From Candidatus Doudnabacteria bacterium (GTDB lineage: Bacteria > Patescibacteriota > Doudnabacteria > UBA920): a stretch of 61,306 bases of DNA. The DNA lies in the NCBI GenBank assembly GCA_020850635.1, contig JADZEH010000036.1:1-61306 (forward strand). The letters run 5' to 3'. Every line of letters begins with the position of its first letter. Position 1 is the first letter of the stretch. The notes below the pieces were generated by a model. That model saw nothing but the letters and a program-made list of their open reading frames with translations, did not search any database and was not told the origin of the DNA. A program made the translations under genes and the position numbers. Positions 15,700-22,654 of the stretch are shown piece after piece.

Positions 15700-15756
15700 A
15701 AAAATAAAATCCACAATAGTTCGTAAAGTTTATGAATTCCTGTGGGTTTTATTTTC
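15700..15756 (+). terminator. tmRNA terminator with nested hairpin
   Basis: The 15-base arms at 15701-15715 and 15741-15755 pair fully with one G-T wobble (they contain AAATCCACA and TGTGGGTTT). Inside, TTCGTAAA pairs with TTTATGAA. The long AT-rich stem ends ssrA transcripts and also leads into the next gene's ribosome site. Confidence 0.75.
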
Positions 15757-15782
15757 AGATTTTCAGTTTAGGAGAGTGTCCA

Positions 15783-16397
15783 GTGAAGTACATTTCGTTG
15801 CTCGTCGTCGTTGTCCTTCTTTCGTTCGCTTCGGCGTGTGGTTCTGACCAGCCCGTATCCAAGACCACGCCGGTCGCCGCATCAAATGGTTCGGCTACGA
15901 AGCCCGAGGCCGCTCCCGAGGTCGTGGAGGTTCCGATGGATATCGCTAACCTCAAGCCCGAGGTTGACGTCGCCAAGCTTACCGATTGGTCTTCCTGTCG
16001 AGAGGCGGATCTGGAATCGTTCAGGCGCCAGCGCGACAGGGGTCTTGCCGAATTCAGGCGCCAGCGAAGTCAGGAGGTTGAGCTCTATCGGGAGTATGAG
16101 AAAGTGCGACTGGTGGAGGCAGGTAAGTTGAAGGCAGCCGATCTGTCCGCATACTATTCGTGGCTTGAGCTTAAGGACCGTGACGATTACGAGGCTATGA
16201 AGCGCTTGAGACTTACGAGTCCGGCCTACGCGCATTACGAAGATGTTCTTGAACAGCATGAGTACAAGCGTGACAGAGAACAGAGGGAGGCGAAACATCG
16301 CGCCATTACCGACGCGATCGAGAAAGTCTATCGCGAGGAGGGCGAGATCATCGACGCCGCCAAGCAGAAGTTGCTTCAGCGGGAGAAGGAGACCTAG
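15783..16397 (+). CDS. Charged helical lipoprotein (GC-rich cassette gene)
   Basis: This 204-residue protein starts at GTG 15783, preceded by GGAG at about ten bases. It has a lipoprotein signal (KYISLLVVVVLLSFASAC, lipidated Cys19). After a Pro/Ala/Glu linker, residues 75-200 are almost wholly charged helix with two similar short units (ESFRRQRDRGLAEF and AEFRRQRSQEVELY), a probable coiled coil. The codon use (GTC, CTC, GCG, CGC) is much more GC-rich than in the surrounding host genes. It is the first gene of the plus-strand cassette series after ssrA and is followed by the paired hairpin element. No family was recognised. Confidence 0.7.
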   Translation: MKYISLLVVVVLLSFASACGSDQPVSKTTPVAASNGSATKPEAAPEVVEVPMDIANLKPEVDVAKLTDWSSCREADLESFRRQRDRGLAEFRRQRSQEVELYREYEKVRLVEAGKLKAADLSAYYSWLELKDRDDYEAMKRLRLTSPAYAHYEDVLEQHEYKRDREQREAKHRAITDAIEKVYREEGEIIDAAKQKLLQREKET

Positions 16398-16431
16398 TCG
16401 GAAAAGTACACGGGGTGTGGGCCCCAAACTT

Positions 16432-16506
16432 AGCGGATTCCCCACAGAATCACAATCCGCTACTTACCTTTGATAATTACCAAGTAGTTATCAATGGTGG
16501 GTAAGT
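16432..16506 (+). repeat. Intergenic hairpin pair H1-H2, copy 1
   Basis: H1 (16432-16461) pairs AGCGGATT with AATCCGCT. Directly after it H2 (16462-16506) pairs ACTTACC with GGTAAGT and TTGATAATTAC with GTAGTTATCAA around a CAA triloop. The same two-hairpin order, H2 stem length and tri-base loop recur at 17631 and 18141, with different paired bases. The rest of the gap to the next gene (16507-16630) contains only a possible CCTGG/CCAGG pairing close to its SD site. Confidence 0.75.
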
Positions 16507-16630
16507 GTATGAGTCAAAGAATGTTATGTCTCTCAACTTGCTTCGCCCAGATAGTAGCTTTTAATTTCTTGAAAGTTATTACCTGGTTAAAGCAACTGTG
16601 CTTTTGCCAAGGTTTCCCAGGAGGATTCTC

Positions 16631-17578
16631 ATGAAGAAGCTCATGTCCGTGCTTTGCTGCACGGCGTTTCTTTTGACCGCGTTTGCAAGCACGGTCACGG
16701 CAGTCACTCCGCGAGCCTCTCAGCAGGATTGGCTCATGTCGATCGGTTACGACGGTGTCCAGGAGTGGTCAGCATTGGTCGGAAAGTCTGACATCCGGCT
16801 CCGATGGAATCCGCTCGTTCCTGGTGTGCTCGATTGCGAGGGTATTGAGTACACGGTGATAGCACACCGATTCTACCTCGTCATCGACCCGACTGCTCAA
16901 CAGGTCTTCAAGTTGGGTGATCAGTGGACCGCATACCGTCAGGTCTCTCCGTGGGACGGAGGTGGTTACCATCTGACGCTCGACGGGGCACTCTCCGGGC
17001 CACGTTGGATGCCGTACTCTGTGGCTACTGGTCGGGATTACTACGATCAGGCCAGGCGAGCAAGTGCGAACCTGCCCGAGTACCTGCGTTCGTTCTTCGG
17101 ACACCCTGGCGGCATGCCTGGCTCTCCGGATGGCAAGTGGTACGACGTACCCAACGACCACAGCGACATCGCTGAGCTTGGCGTTGACGTCAAAGCGTAT
17201 CCCGAGGGTAGCCTCCTCGACACCACGGTCCTCAGCACGGCGACGTTGGACATCGAGTTGTCCGGCATGACGCGTGACGGCTTTATCTCCGTCCACGTCT
17301 ACGACCGGTCAAGGCAGCCGTTCGAGATGGAGCACCTACGCTTCGTCTACAATTCCAACGGTTCCATTTCCTATACGGATGACCATCCGCGGACGTGGAT
17401 GCGCTGGGGTTTCGGTACCAGCGAGTGGGATCGGGATCGAGAAGGTTATCAATTCGTCGATTCAGGGCGGGATCTTCTTCCCCTCATCGAACCCTATCTC
17501 GATCTGCCAGGTCTCGACGTTCGGCGTCGGAAAGCGCTCAGGGCCTACCTGAAAAACCAGCGTTGGCAACGGGCCTGA
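16631..17578 (+). CDS. Large secreted protein of unknown function (GC-rich cassette gene)
   Basis: This 315-residue protein starts at ATG 16631 with AGGAGG seven bases upstream, and has a cleavable signal peptide (residues 1-24, ending FASTVTA). The mature part is rich in Trp, Tyr, Asp and Gly (SPWDGGGYHLTL, RTWMRWGFGTSEWD) and appears globular; two regions could be beta-sandwich-like. No catalytic motif is recognisable. Base composition and SD usage match the neighbouring cassette genes. Hairpin pairs flank it on both sides. Confidence 0.72.
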   Translation: MKKLMSVLCCTAFLLTAFASTVTAVTPRASQQDWLMSIGYDGVQEWSALVGKSDIRLRWNPLVPGVLDCEGIEYTVIAHRFYLVIDPTAQQVFKLGDQWTAYRQVSPWDGGGYHLTLDGALSGPRWMPYSVATGRDYYDQARRASANLPEYLRSFFGHPGGMPGSPDGKWYDVPNDHSDIAELGVDVKAYPEGSLLDTTVLSTATLDIELSGMTRDGFISVHVYDRSRQPFEMEHLRFVYNSNGSISYTDDHPRTWMRWGFGTSEWDRDREGYQFVDSGRDLLPLIEPYLDLPGLDVRRRKALRAYLKNQRWQRA

Positions 17579-17630
17579 TTCCTATTCTTCATCCAAGGAG
17601 GATGACTCTGCGAGGCAAGTGCCTTGCACC

Positions 17631-17755
17631 TGGCGAATTCAAAATTCGCCACCCATCTTTGTTAATTACGAAGTAGTTAATAAAGATGGGTAAGTAAAAA
17701 CAAAACGACATTGTTATGTATCAAAAAAAGTTTGATGTATAGCTGTGTCGTTTTG
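17631..17755 (+). repeat. Intergenic hairpin element H1-H2-H3, copy 2
   Basis: H1 (17631-17651) pairs GGCGAATT with AATTCGCC. H2 (17651-17691) is a 19-base-pair stem with a GAA triloop, only wobbles interrupting it. H3 (17701-17755) has outer arms CAAAACGACA and TGTCGTTTTG and an inner stem ATGTATCAAA/TTTGATGTAT. H3 recurs almost unchanged at 18217-18270. The element ends about 14 bases before the SD site of the next gene. Confidence 0.8.
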
Positions 17756-17777
17756 AATTCCACAAGTTGGAGGTAGT

Positions 17778-18107
17778 ATGCGGGCAGTTCATGATTTTGG
17801 CGAAGTTGGCTCGTGGGAAGCTGCCATGTCTAAGGTGAGTGATCTCTATAATGCTGGAGAGATCAATGGGGTCGCGACTGTTTCGCTTCAGGAGTACCGT
17901 TCGGATCAGTGGTTCGCATCGATACTTCAGGAAGGGGGTGACATACCACCTCGAGTCATGATTGAAGGATTGGCAGAGGTCTGCCCATCTGTTTACCCAG
18001 GAAATAGCAACTTCAAGCTCCTGCGTGTCGACACCGATCTGTCTGGTATGAGTGATCAGTTCCGATGCCTGGTCGTGGTGTACCTGAAGTCTGGTGAGCA
18101 GTTTTAG
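17778..18107 (+). CDS. Small cytoplasmic protein of unknown function (GC-rich cassette gene)
   Basis: This 109-residue protein has GGAGG eight bases before its ATG at 17778. It has no signal peptide or membrane segment, and mixed helix and strand are expected (WEAAMSKVSDLYNAGEING, then FRCLVVVYLKSGEQF at the end). No family was recognised. It lies between copies 2 and 3 of the hairpin element, so it is the clearest example of one gene per hairpin-bounded unit. Confidence 0.65.
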   Translation: MRAVHDFGEVGSWEAAMSKVSDLYNAGEINGVATVSLQEYRSDQWFASILQEGGDIPPRVMIEGLAEVCPSVYPGNSNFKLLRVDTDLSGMSDQFRCLVVVYLKSGEQF

Positions 18108-18140
18108 ATACACAAAAGGTGTGCGAGCCTTTCATTTCCA

Positions 18141-18270
18141 AGCGGAAACTTCGCACAGTTTCCGCTACTCATCTTTGTTAGTTAGTTACTAGCTGCCAAA
18201 GATGGGTAAGCAAAAACAAAACGACATTGTTGTGTATCAAAAAAGTTTGATGTATGGCTGTGTCGTTTTG
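18141..18270 (+). repeat. Intergenic hairpin element H1-H2-H3, copy 3
   Basis: H1 (18141-18166) pairs AGCGGAAACT with AGTTTCCGCT. H2 (18167-18207) pairs ACTCATCTTTG with CAAAGATGGGT and continues as TAGTTAG/CTAGCTG around a TTA triloop, about 19 pairs. H3 (18217-18270) repeats copy 2 with a few changes. Compensatory changes between copies support a selected fold. Confidence 0.8.
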
Positions 18271-18310
18271 AAGTTCTGGGAGCTGACCCAACAACAGCAG
18301 GAGGAGACCG

Positions 18311-18601
18311 ATGAATGATTTTTTGACTCAGGTTGTTGAGTTGCGTCACGCTGATCCGGATAGGATCATAGGCCAGCTCATGGCCATGTTCACCCAGATC
18401 GCTAAGATGGATCCCGTGGGTGTGCTGGTCGCATATCAAACCATAAAAGCTACCGCAGAGGTGGCGGATATGGTGAACAATGTGGTGATCAGGTCACTGC
18501 TGGTCGCAACCGAAGCCCAGATGACATATCTGGCCGCCAGTTCTGGGAACAAGGCTCATCTCGAGCGGTTCAAAGTTGCCACTGGGGGAGTAGTACACTG
18601 A
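18311..18601 (+). CDS. Small helical protein of unknown function (GC-rich cassette gene)
   Basis: This 96-residue protein has AGGAGGAG before its ATG at 18311. It is predicted to be mostly helical (DPDRIIGQLMAMFTQIAKMD, then YQTIKATAEVADMVNNVVIRSLLVATEAQM) with no signal peptide or membrane anchor. No family was recognised. A long structured terminator follows at 18630. Confidence 0.65.
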   Translation: MNDFLTQVVELRHADPDRIIGQLMAMFTQIAKMDPVGVLVAYQTIKATAEVADMVNNVVIRSLLVATEAQMTYLAASSGNKAHLERFKVATGGVVH

Positions 18602-18629
18602 GGTGATCAAATCTTAAAGATTCCTGCAC

Positions 18630-18676
18630 GACCCGGCAGGACGCCACGCCACGCGTGGAGTTCTAGGGTCTTTTTC
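18630..18676 (+). terminator. Structured terminator, family copy 1
   Basis: Outer GACCC/GGGTC encloses AGGA/TTCT and an inner CCACGC/GCGTGG hairpin, followed by TTTTTCTTT. The order, spacing and many bases recur at 22588-22633. Confidence 0.7.
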
Positions 18677-18703
18677 TTTATCCGATTTTTCTTTTTATAT
18701 ACC

Positions 18704-18735
18704 AAAAATCCCCGGACAAGAATCTGGGGATTTTT
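18704..18735 (-). terminator. Terminator of the acidic secreted protein gene
   Basis: AAAAATCCCC and GGGGATTTTT form a strong symmetrical stem, active in either direction. It lies between the cassette series and the minus-strand gene ending at 18749. Confidence 0.85.
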
Positions 18736-18748
18736 CATCAGTAGTTTA

Positions 18749-20047
18749 TTATTGGGTAACTGGTGATCCTTCGCTGTAACCGAAGCTTGTACAGTCGACA
18801 ACTAGGATATGTTCAAAGTCGTGACCATGCTTGCGGAATGTTTCAGCATTGACGAAAGGAAATCTAATATTGTCAACAACTTCAAAGACCGCAGTGGAGT
18901 TAGTACATTTAATTAATGTACCGTCTGGGTGATGAGAGCTGTCATCAATCAAGTCTGAGTCGGTGCTTATAGTACTTAAGTCACTATCACTGATTTGATC
19001 AACTTGCTCGAATTTGAAACCTAACCGAGCAAAGATTTCTGCGCTAGTAAACCCTTTGCGTTTTCCACTCTTAGATACAAACCATACGGTAGCGTCCGAA
19101 CCTTTGATTAAGGTTCCTTCTGCAGGAACAACAGGGTCACTGCTAACTGTTTGGTTGGCAGGGACACCACTTATAGTTCTCACATCTTCGAATTTATGAC
19201 CGCGGGAATTGAAAGCGGCAATACCACGAAATGGCTTTAAGCGGCAAGAGCTGAGTAAGTAAACTGTAGGGGAACCTTCAACTCTATAGAGGGAACCGTT
19301 TTGTAAGCCAGAACCACAATTGTGATGACTTGAGTCGTCGTCTGAGTCATCGTCGCAGTCTTCGCGTTCGTCATCGATGTCTTCGTCGTCATCTTCTCCG
19401 ATATCGCTATCTTCATCGCTTTCTTCGTCGTCAATATCTTCGTCAGAGTCATCGTCGACGTCTTCATCGTCACTATTATCTTCGTCTTGGTCTTCGTCGA
19501 CGTCTTCTTCATCATCGTCGTTGCTATTCGATGAAGTAGTAGTTACAGTGTCGTCTGAACATTCTGATTCGTCATTGTCATCAATCGATGTAAAGCTACC
19601 ATCGATGATTGCGTCACCAGTAACGGCTGTACCACTTAAGTCTTTGATGTTCGTACCAATCACTGTGACTTTGTCTCCAGTAGCCACTGTTGGCAGGGAC
19701 GTCCCAGCTGAGAGAATAATTATCAGCTTTTCTCCATCAACACTCCATTTGGCTTCACCAATAGCTCCGGCTCCATCTAGAAACGAGTGGCTATTGCTGA
19801 GCGAAAACTCAGTCATAATGTTACTTGCAGTAATCGCAAACTTATTGGTTGTTTCAGAAAATTCTAGAACAACACTATCTCCAGCTTCTTTGCTAGAAGT
19901 TCCACCAGAATTTTTGGCTTCTGCTTCGTGCAAAACAGGTACTGCAGCGGTATCATTTTCAGCGCTAACCAGAGTTGGGTTGGCTAAAGATGAAACAGCT
20001 AAAACGAATGAGACAAAGCTCATTGTAATGATTTTTCGGATATTCAT
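18749..20047 (-). CDS. Secreted acidic protein with triple C-terminal repeats
   Basis: This 432-residue protein has a signal peptide at residues 1-29 (FVSFVLAVSSLANPTLVSAE). A beta-sandwich-like region (about 55-150) is followed by a linker at about 155-245 made almost only of Asp, Glu and Ser, which probably binds Ca2+ or other cations. Three tandem repeats of about 45 residues come next, with starts NGSLYRVEGSPTVYLL, EGTLIKGSDATVWFV and DGTLIKCTNSTAVFEV; each continues with a basic FRG/KGF/FPF core and ends in HKFEDV-, FKFEQV- or HDFEHI-like strands. Similar repeats occur in surface proteins of CPR bacteria. An envelope or S-layer-associated role is inferred. AT-rich host codon use. It interrupts the plus-strand cassette series. 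Confidence 0.75.
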   Translation of the reverse strand: MNIRKIITMSFVSFVLAVSSLANPTLVSAENDTAAVPVLHEAEAKNSGGTSSKEAGDSVVLEFSETTNKFAITASNIMTEFSLSNSHSFLDGAGAIGEAKWSVDGEKLIIILSAGTSLPTVATGDKVTVIGTNIKDLSGTAVTGDAIIDGSFTSIDDNDESECSDDTVTTTSSNSNDDDEEDVDEDQDEDNSDDEDVDDDSDEDIDDEESDEDSDIGEDDDEDIDDEREDCDDDSDDDSSHHNCGSGLQNGSLYRVEGSPTVYLLSSCRLKPFRGIAAFNSRGHKFEDVRTISGVPANQTVSSDPVVPAEGTLIKGSDATVWFVSKSGKRKGFTSAEIFARLGFKFEQVDQISDSDLSTISTDSDLIDDSSHHPDGTLIKCTNSTAVFEVVDNIRFPFVNAETFRKHGHDFEHILVVDCTSFGYSEGSPVTQ

Positions 20048-20096
20048 TTTGTTATATTAATGATAAGTTGAATCTACTTAATTCTATCACCATAAA

Positions 20097-20125
20097 ATCA
20101 TAAAACACAGAAAAATTGAGTGTAA
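20097..20125 (-). promoter_or_regulatory. Promoter of the acidic secreted protein gene
   Basis: On the minus strand, TTACAC (20125-20120), 17 bases and TATGAT (20102-20097) lie about 50 bases before the ATG at 20047. The rest of 20048-20190 holds an ACTATGA/TCATAGT hairpin near 20142-20160 and no gene. Confidence 0.55.
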
Positions 20126-20190
20126 TAAGTGTATAAGACTATGATTTCGTCATAGTTAACAGACTTTTTATTTGTGGACAAATATGATAA

Positions 20191-20271
20191 AAGTGTGATA
20201 TTTTGTTAAGTCGTATTTCCACGACCAACAAAAAGGAGTGCATTGTTATGGGTGACTGGGGGAGTGATTGC
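20191..20271 (+). repeat. 81-bp direct repeat, copy A
   Basis: This segment is identical to 22655-22735 except for one base. It covers a leader hairpin (TTTTGTT/AACAAAA around GTCGT/ACGAC), an AAGGAG ribosome site, an ATG and eight codons (MGDWGSDC). Outside the 81 bases the two sites are unrelated. Confidence 0.95.
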
Positions 20272-20283
20272 AAAACCGCTTGA
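20248..20283 (+). pseudogene. Truncated 11-codon copy of the gene at 22712
   Basis: It begins with the same eight codons as the 120-residue gene at 22712 (MGDWGSDC), then reads KTA and stops at TGA inside a terminator stem. The SD site is intact. It may be a remnant of a lost cassette or a short leader ORF coupled to the terminator. Confidence 0.5.
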
Positions 20284-20294
20284 GGCGGTTTTTT
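20272..20294 (+). terminator. Terminator fused to the truncated ORF
   Basis: AAAACCGC and GCGGTTTT form an eight-base-pair stem with a TTGAG-type loop and a T-run. The stop codon of the 11-codon ORF lies in the loop. Confidence 0.8.
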
Positions 20295-20300
20295 GTTTGA

Positions 20301-20329
20301 TTGACTATCTCCTATTTCTACGCTACACT
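20301..20329 (+). promoter_or_regulatory. Promoter of the radical SAM gene
   Basis: TTGACT (20301-20306), a 17-base spacer and TACACT (20324-20329). A short AACCCG-ACCA-CGGGTT hairpin sits between the predicted start and the AGGAGG ribosome site. Confidence 0.7.
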
Positions 20330-20364
20330 GCGGTCAACCCGACCACGGGTTTAAGGAGGGGTCT

Positions 20365-21459
20365 ATGGATCCTCGTAACGATAACGCTAATTTCTGGGTT
20401 TCACTACACGTGAGACCTATGGGAGATTCTTGTAATCTGGCTTGTCGATACTGTGAGTTTGGTAAGGTCAGCCTTGAGCAACGGATGAGTGATGAAGTGC
20501 TTCGCTCGGTTGTGCGCAAGTTACTCGAGCATAATGGAGGCTCGGGGGTATTCTGCTGGCATGGTGGGGAACCGACGCTTGCCGGGGTGGACTTTTTTGA
20601 ACGCGCGGTTCAATATCAGCGCGAGTTCGCTCCAGACTTCAGTAAGGTCATCAATCAGATACAGACCAATGGAGTCGGGTTGAGCGAAGAGCTTGTCACG
20701 CTGTTCGCTCGGGAACGATTCGGTGTCGGCCTTAGCTTAGACGGGCCGGAGACGTTGCACAACCTGACCCGGGTTAATAAGGGCAATGCAGGTAGCTACC
20801 AACAGGTCGTTGCTGGCTTACAGTTACTTCGCTCACACGGTATAGACCCGGCAGTTATTGCCACGGTTTCTCGGGATGCGCTGCCATATGCAGAAGCGAC
20901 GTTCCAGCATTTGGTGAATCTTGGCTTTAAGAATATCCACTACAGTGTGGTCTTCGATTCAAAGCCAGATGGAACGTTGGCCGTAACCAATGACGAATGG
21001 TATGGCTACCTGCGGAACGTATTCCATGCATGGTACGAGATGGCTGACGAGACCATACAGGTTCGGGAACTAAACGAGGTTATCAGCTGGATAGTTGGTG
21101 AACCAGACCCTTGTTGTACGTCTCTGGGTACCTGTGCACATTGGATGACGGTCAACCCCGACGGTAATGTGTCTCCCTGTGAAGTTATGGGGAAGACTTT
21201 GCGCTACGGGAACATCCTTACTGATACGTTTGCGTCAATCATTGCTTCGGTAGGACACCGTGAGCTCGTGAAATTGGCGGCATTCAGGCCGTCGATATGC
21301 CAGTCTTGTGAATTTTTGTCAGTCTGCAATAATGGGTGTACGAACATGCGGACCAGTACGAGCGGGTCACAAAATCCGCGAGGGCTCTATGCTTACTGTC
21401 ACGAACGGCAGCAACTGTTCCGTGAGATCGTAAACGTTTTCGAAGAGGGTACATCTTAA
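20365..21459 (+). CDS. Radical SAM/SPASM peptide maturase
   Basis: This 364-residue enzyme has the radical SAM CxxxCxxC motif as CNLACRYC (Cys23, 27, 30) and a glycine-rich GGEPTL segment. Its C-terminal SPASM domain follows the family rule closely: C257-x9-G-x4-C272, then C312-x2-C315-x5-C321-x3-C325, and C345. Such enzymes use S-adenosylmethionine and auxiliary Fe-S clusters to cross-link or otherwise modify ribosomal peptides, or to mature sulfatases. No sulfatase is present, and a 35-residue peptide gene starts 16 bases after its stop, so RiPP maturation is the favoured role. ATG 20365 is preceded by AAGGAGG. GC-rich like the other cassette genes. Confidence 0.9.
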   Translation: MDPRNDNANFWVSLHVRPMGDSCNLACRYCEFGKVSLEQRMSDEVLRSVVRKLLEHNGGSGVFCWHGGEPTLAGVDFFERAVQYQREFAPDFSKVINQIQTNGVGLSEELVTLFARERFGVGLSLDGPETLHNLTRVNKGNAGSYQQVVAGLQLLRSHGIDPAVIATVSRDALPYAEATFQHLVNLGFKNIHYSVVFDSKPDGTLAVTNDEWYGYLRNVFHAWYEMADETIQVRELNEVISWIVGEPDPCCTSLGTCAHWMTVNPDGNVSPCEVMGKTLRYGNILTDTFASIIASVGHRELVKLAAFRPSICQSCEFLSVCNNGCTNMRTSTSGSQNPRGLYAYCHERQQLFREIVNVFEEGTS

Positions 21460-21475
21460 CAAAGGAGGGCTAACC

Positions 21476-21583
21476 ATGAAGAGTAAGCGTGTTTTCATTG
21501 AAGCCGTGCTCAAGCGGGCTCGCGCCAAGGCGAAGCAAGCTGCTTCGCTCGAGTGGAAGAATACCGGGTGGCTGCGTAACTAG
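21476..21583 (+). CDS. Candidate RiPP precursor peptide
   Basis: This 35-residue peptide has AAAGGAGG six bases before its ATG. The N-terminal two thirds is a basic amphipathic helix typical of a leader (Lys, Arg, Ala rich). The C-terminal part reads EWKNTGWLRN. It contains K28-N-T-G-W32, which fits the KxxxW spacing of streptide-type Lys-Trp cross-links, and also WKN and WLR, which fit three-residue cyclophane (triceptide) motifs. It has no Cys, so sactipeptide thioether chemistry is ruled out. The position directly after the SPASM maturase is the main evidence for its role. Confidence 0.72.
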   Translation: MKSKRVFIEAVLKRARAKAKQAASLEWKNTGWLRN

Positions 21584-21602
21584 GAGCCACATCGTTCTAA
21601 CG

Positions 21603-21676
21603 TAGGCACTTATGTGCCTAGCATCTTCGGTCTGAAACTTCTATACTACCCTCGTAGGAGTTTCGGACCCTTTTTT
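21603..21676 (+). terminator. Double hairpin and terminator ending at the protease ATG
   Basis: The first hairpin is TAGGCAC-TTAT-GTGCCTA (21603-21620). The second pairs GGTCTGAAACT (21629-21639) with AGTTTCGGACC (21659-21669) and is followed by six T residues at 21671-21676. The protease ATG begins at 21677, immediately after the T-run. It can end the precursor transcript and would govern read-through into the protease gene. Confidence 0.8.
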
Positions 21677-22564
21677 ATGAAAATATCAATTGATCCTATT
21701 CTCTGTAAATATCAATTTTTACACCATCTTAGCGGGTGGCATTATTCATCTCGGACTTCATTTGGTCAGTATTGGCGATCAGTGCCGGGAAAGTTATCGT
21801 ACGATGAAGTACAGGCAGTAAAGAATTGGACTGCTTTGAGTAAACGAGTGTTTGCAAAAGAAAACTTGTTTTTAGCAGAAAAGTATTTAAGTGGAACTTT
21901 GTCTGTTGACGAGGAGACTGCGGTGCAGGCTATTTTTGAAGTGTTAGGGGGTCGCTTTGGATATCATTACAAAAAGCAATTCTCAAACATAAAAAAAGTT
22001 TCTTTATATTTGTCTCGTTCATCATTAGATAGATATGTACAGGATACATTTCGATTTTATAAAGTTAAGCCAAAGTTGCCGCCAGTCTACATAACGCTTT
22101 CTTATAATGCGCAGAAAGAAGCTGGGGGAATGTATTTGGGTAAAGGTGTGGTTATTGAATTCGGTGATTGGAAATTAGGGAAAGATAATGAGCCATTGGT
22201 AAATGTCGCGATCCATGAGTTAACTCATGGAGTTTCGTTGATACCATTGCTCCCGCGTACATTACGCCTTAAATTACCAGAAGAGTTCAACTCTTCTGCC
22301 AAGGACTTTATGGAAGAGGTTGTTCACAATGCCCTTTGGAGCCAAATCGGAGTTTTTACTCAGAAAGTTTTTCGTTTTTCGGATACAGAACTAGATAGAC
22401 GCTTCAAGCGATTAATGAGAATAGCCCCCGAGCCTTATAAAAGTTTGTTTATGAGCTCATATTCCGTTCGTTCTTTGTTGCAAGGGCATTTAGCTGCGGG
22501 AAAAAGCCTTAACAATTATTTGTTACTTAAACTCATTCAAGAAGTAAGAAGTTCTCTTAAATAG
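21677..22564 (+). CDS. HExxH zinc metalloprotease-like protein
   Basis: This 295-residue protein starts at ATG 21677; a GTG at 21614 would place the start inside the terminator structure. The motif IHELTH gives His180, Glu181 and His184, and Glu213/Glu214 in FMEEVVHNALW is a candidate third zinc ligand about 30 residues on. There is no signal peptide; the protein is basic and AT-rich in codon use, unlike the SPASM gene. Next to a RiPP-like pair it could remove the leader peptide, but host-like composition means it may be an unrelated neighbour. Confidence 0.65.
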   Translation: MKISIDPILCKYQFLHHLSGWHYSSRTSFGQYWRSVPGKLSYDEVQAVKNWTALSKRVFAKENLFLAEKYLSGTLSVDEETAVQAIFEVLGGRFGYHYKKQFSNIKKVSLYLSRSSLDRYVQDTFRFYKVKPKLPPVYITLSYNAQKEAGGMYLGKGVVIEFGDWKLGKDNEPLVNVAIHELTHGVSLIPLLPRTLRLKLPEEFNSSAKDFMEEVVHNALWSQIGVFTQKVFRFSDTELDRRFKRLMRIAPEPYKSLFMSSYSVRSLLQGHLAAGKSLNNYLLLKLIQEVRSSLK

Positions 22565-22587
22565 GAAAAGAAATAATATAATGCATC

Positions 22588-22633
22588 AACCTGGTAGGAC
22601 GTCACGTACGCGTGAAGTTCCATGGTCTTTGTT
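22588..22633 (+). terminator. Structured terminator, family copy 2
   Basis: ACC/GGT, AGGA/TTCC and an inner TCACG/CGTGA hairpin, then TCTTTG. It matches 18630-18676 in order and sequence (shared AGGACG, CACG, CGCGTG, AGTTC, GGTCTTT) with paired changes. A TATAAT at 22577-22582 lies directly in front, so it could instead begin a short RNA. Confidence 0.6.
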
Positions 22634-22654
22634 GTTGTCTAGACACCGCCATCG

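Noticed and set aside
16432-18270. Integron cassette array with attC sites
   Set aside because: The genes are cassette-like, but the hairpins lack paired RYYYAAC/GTTRRRY ends with extrahelical bases, and no integron integrase is present.
19377-20060. Long plus-strand Ser-rich open frame
   Set aside because: It is the antisense of the Asp/Glu/Ser-coding stretch of the minus-strand secreted protein; low complexity and no ribosome site.
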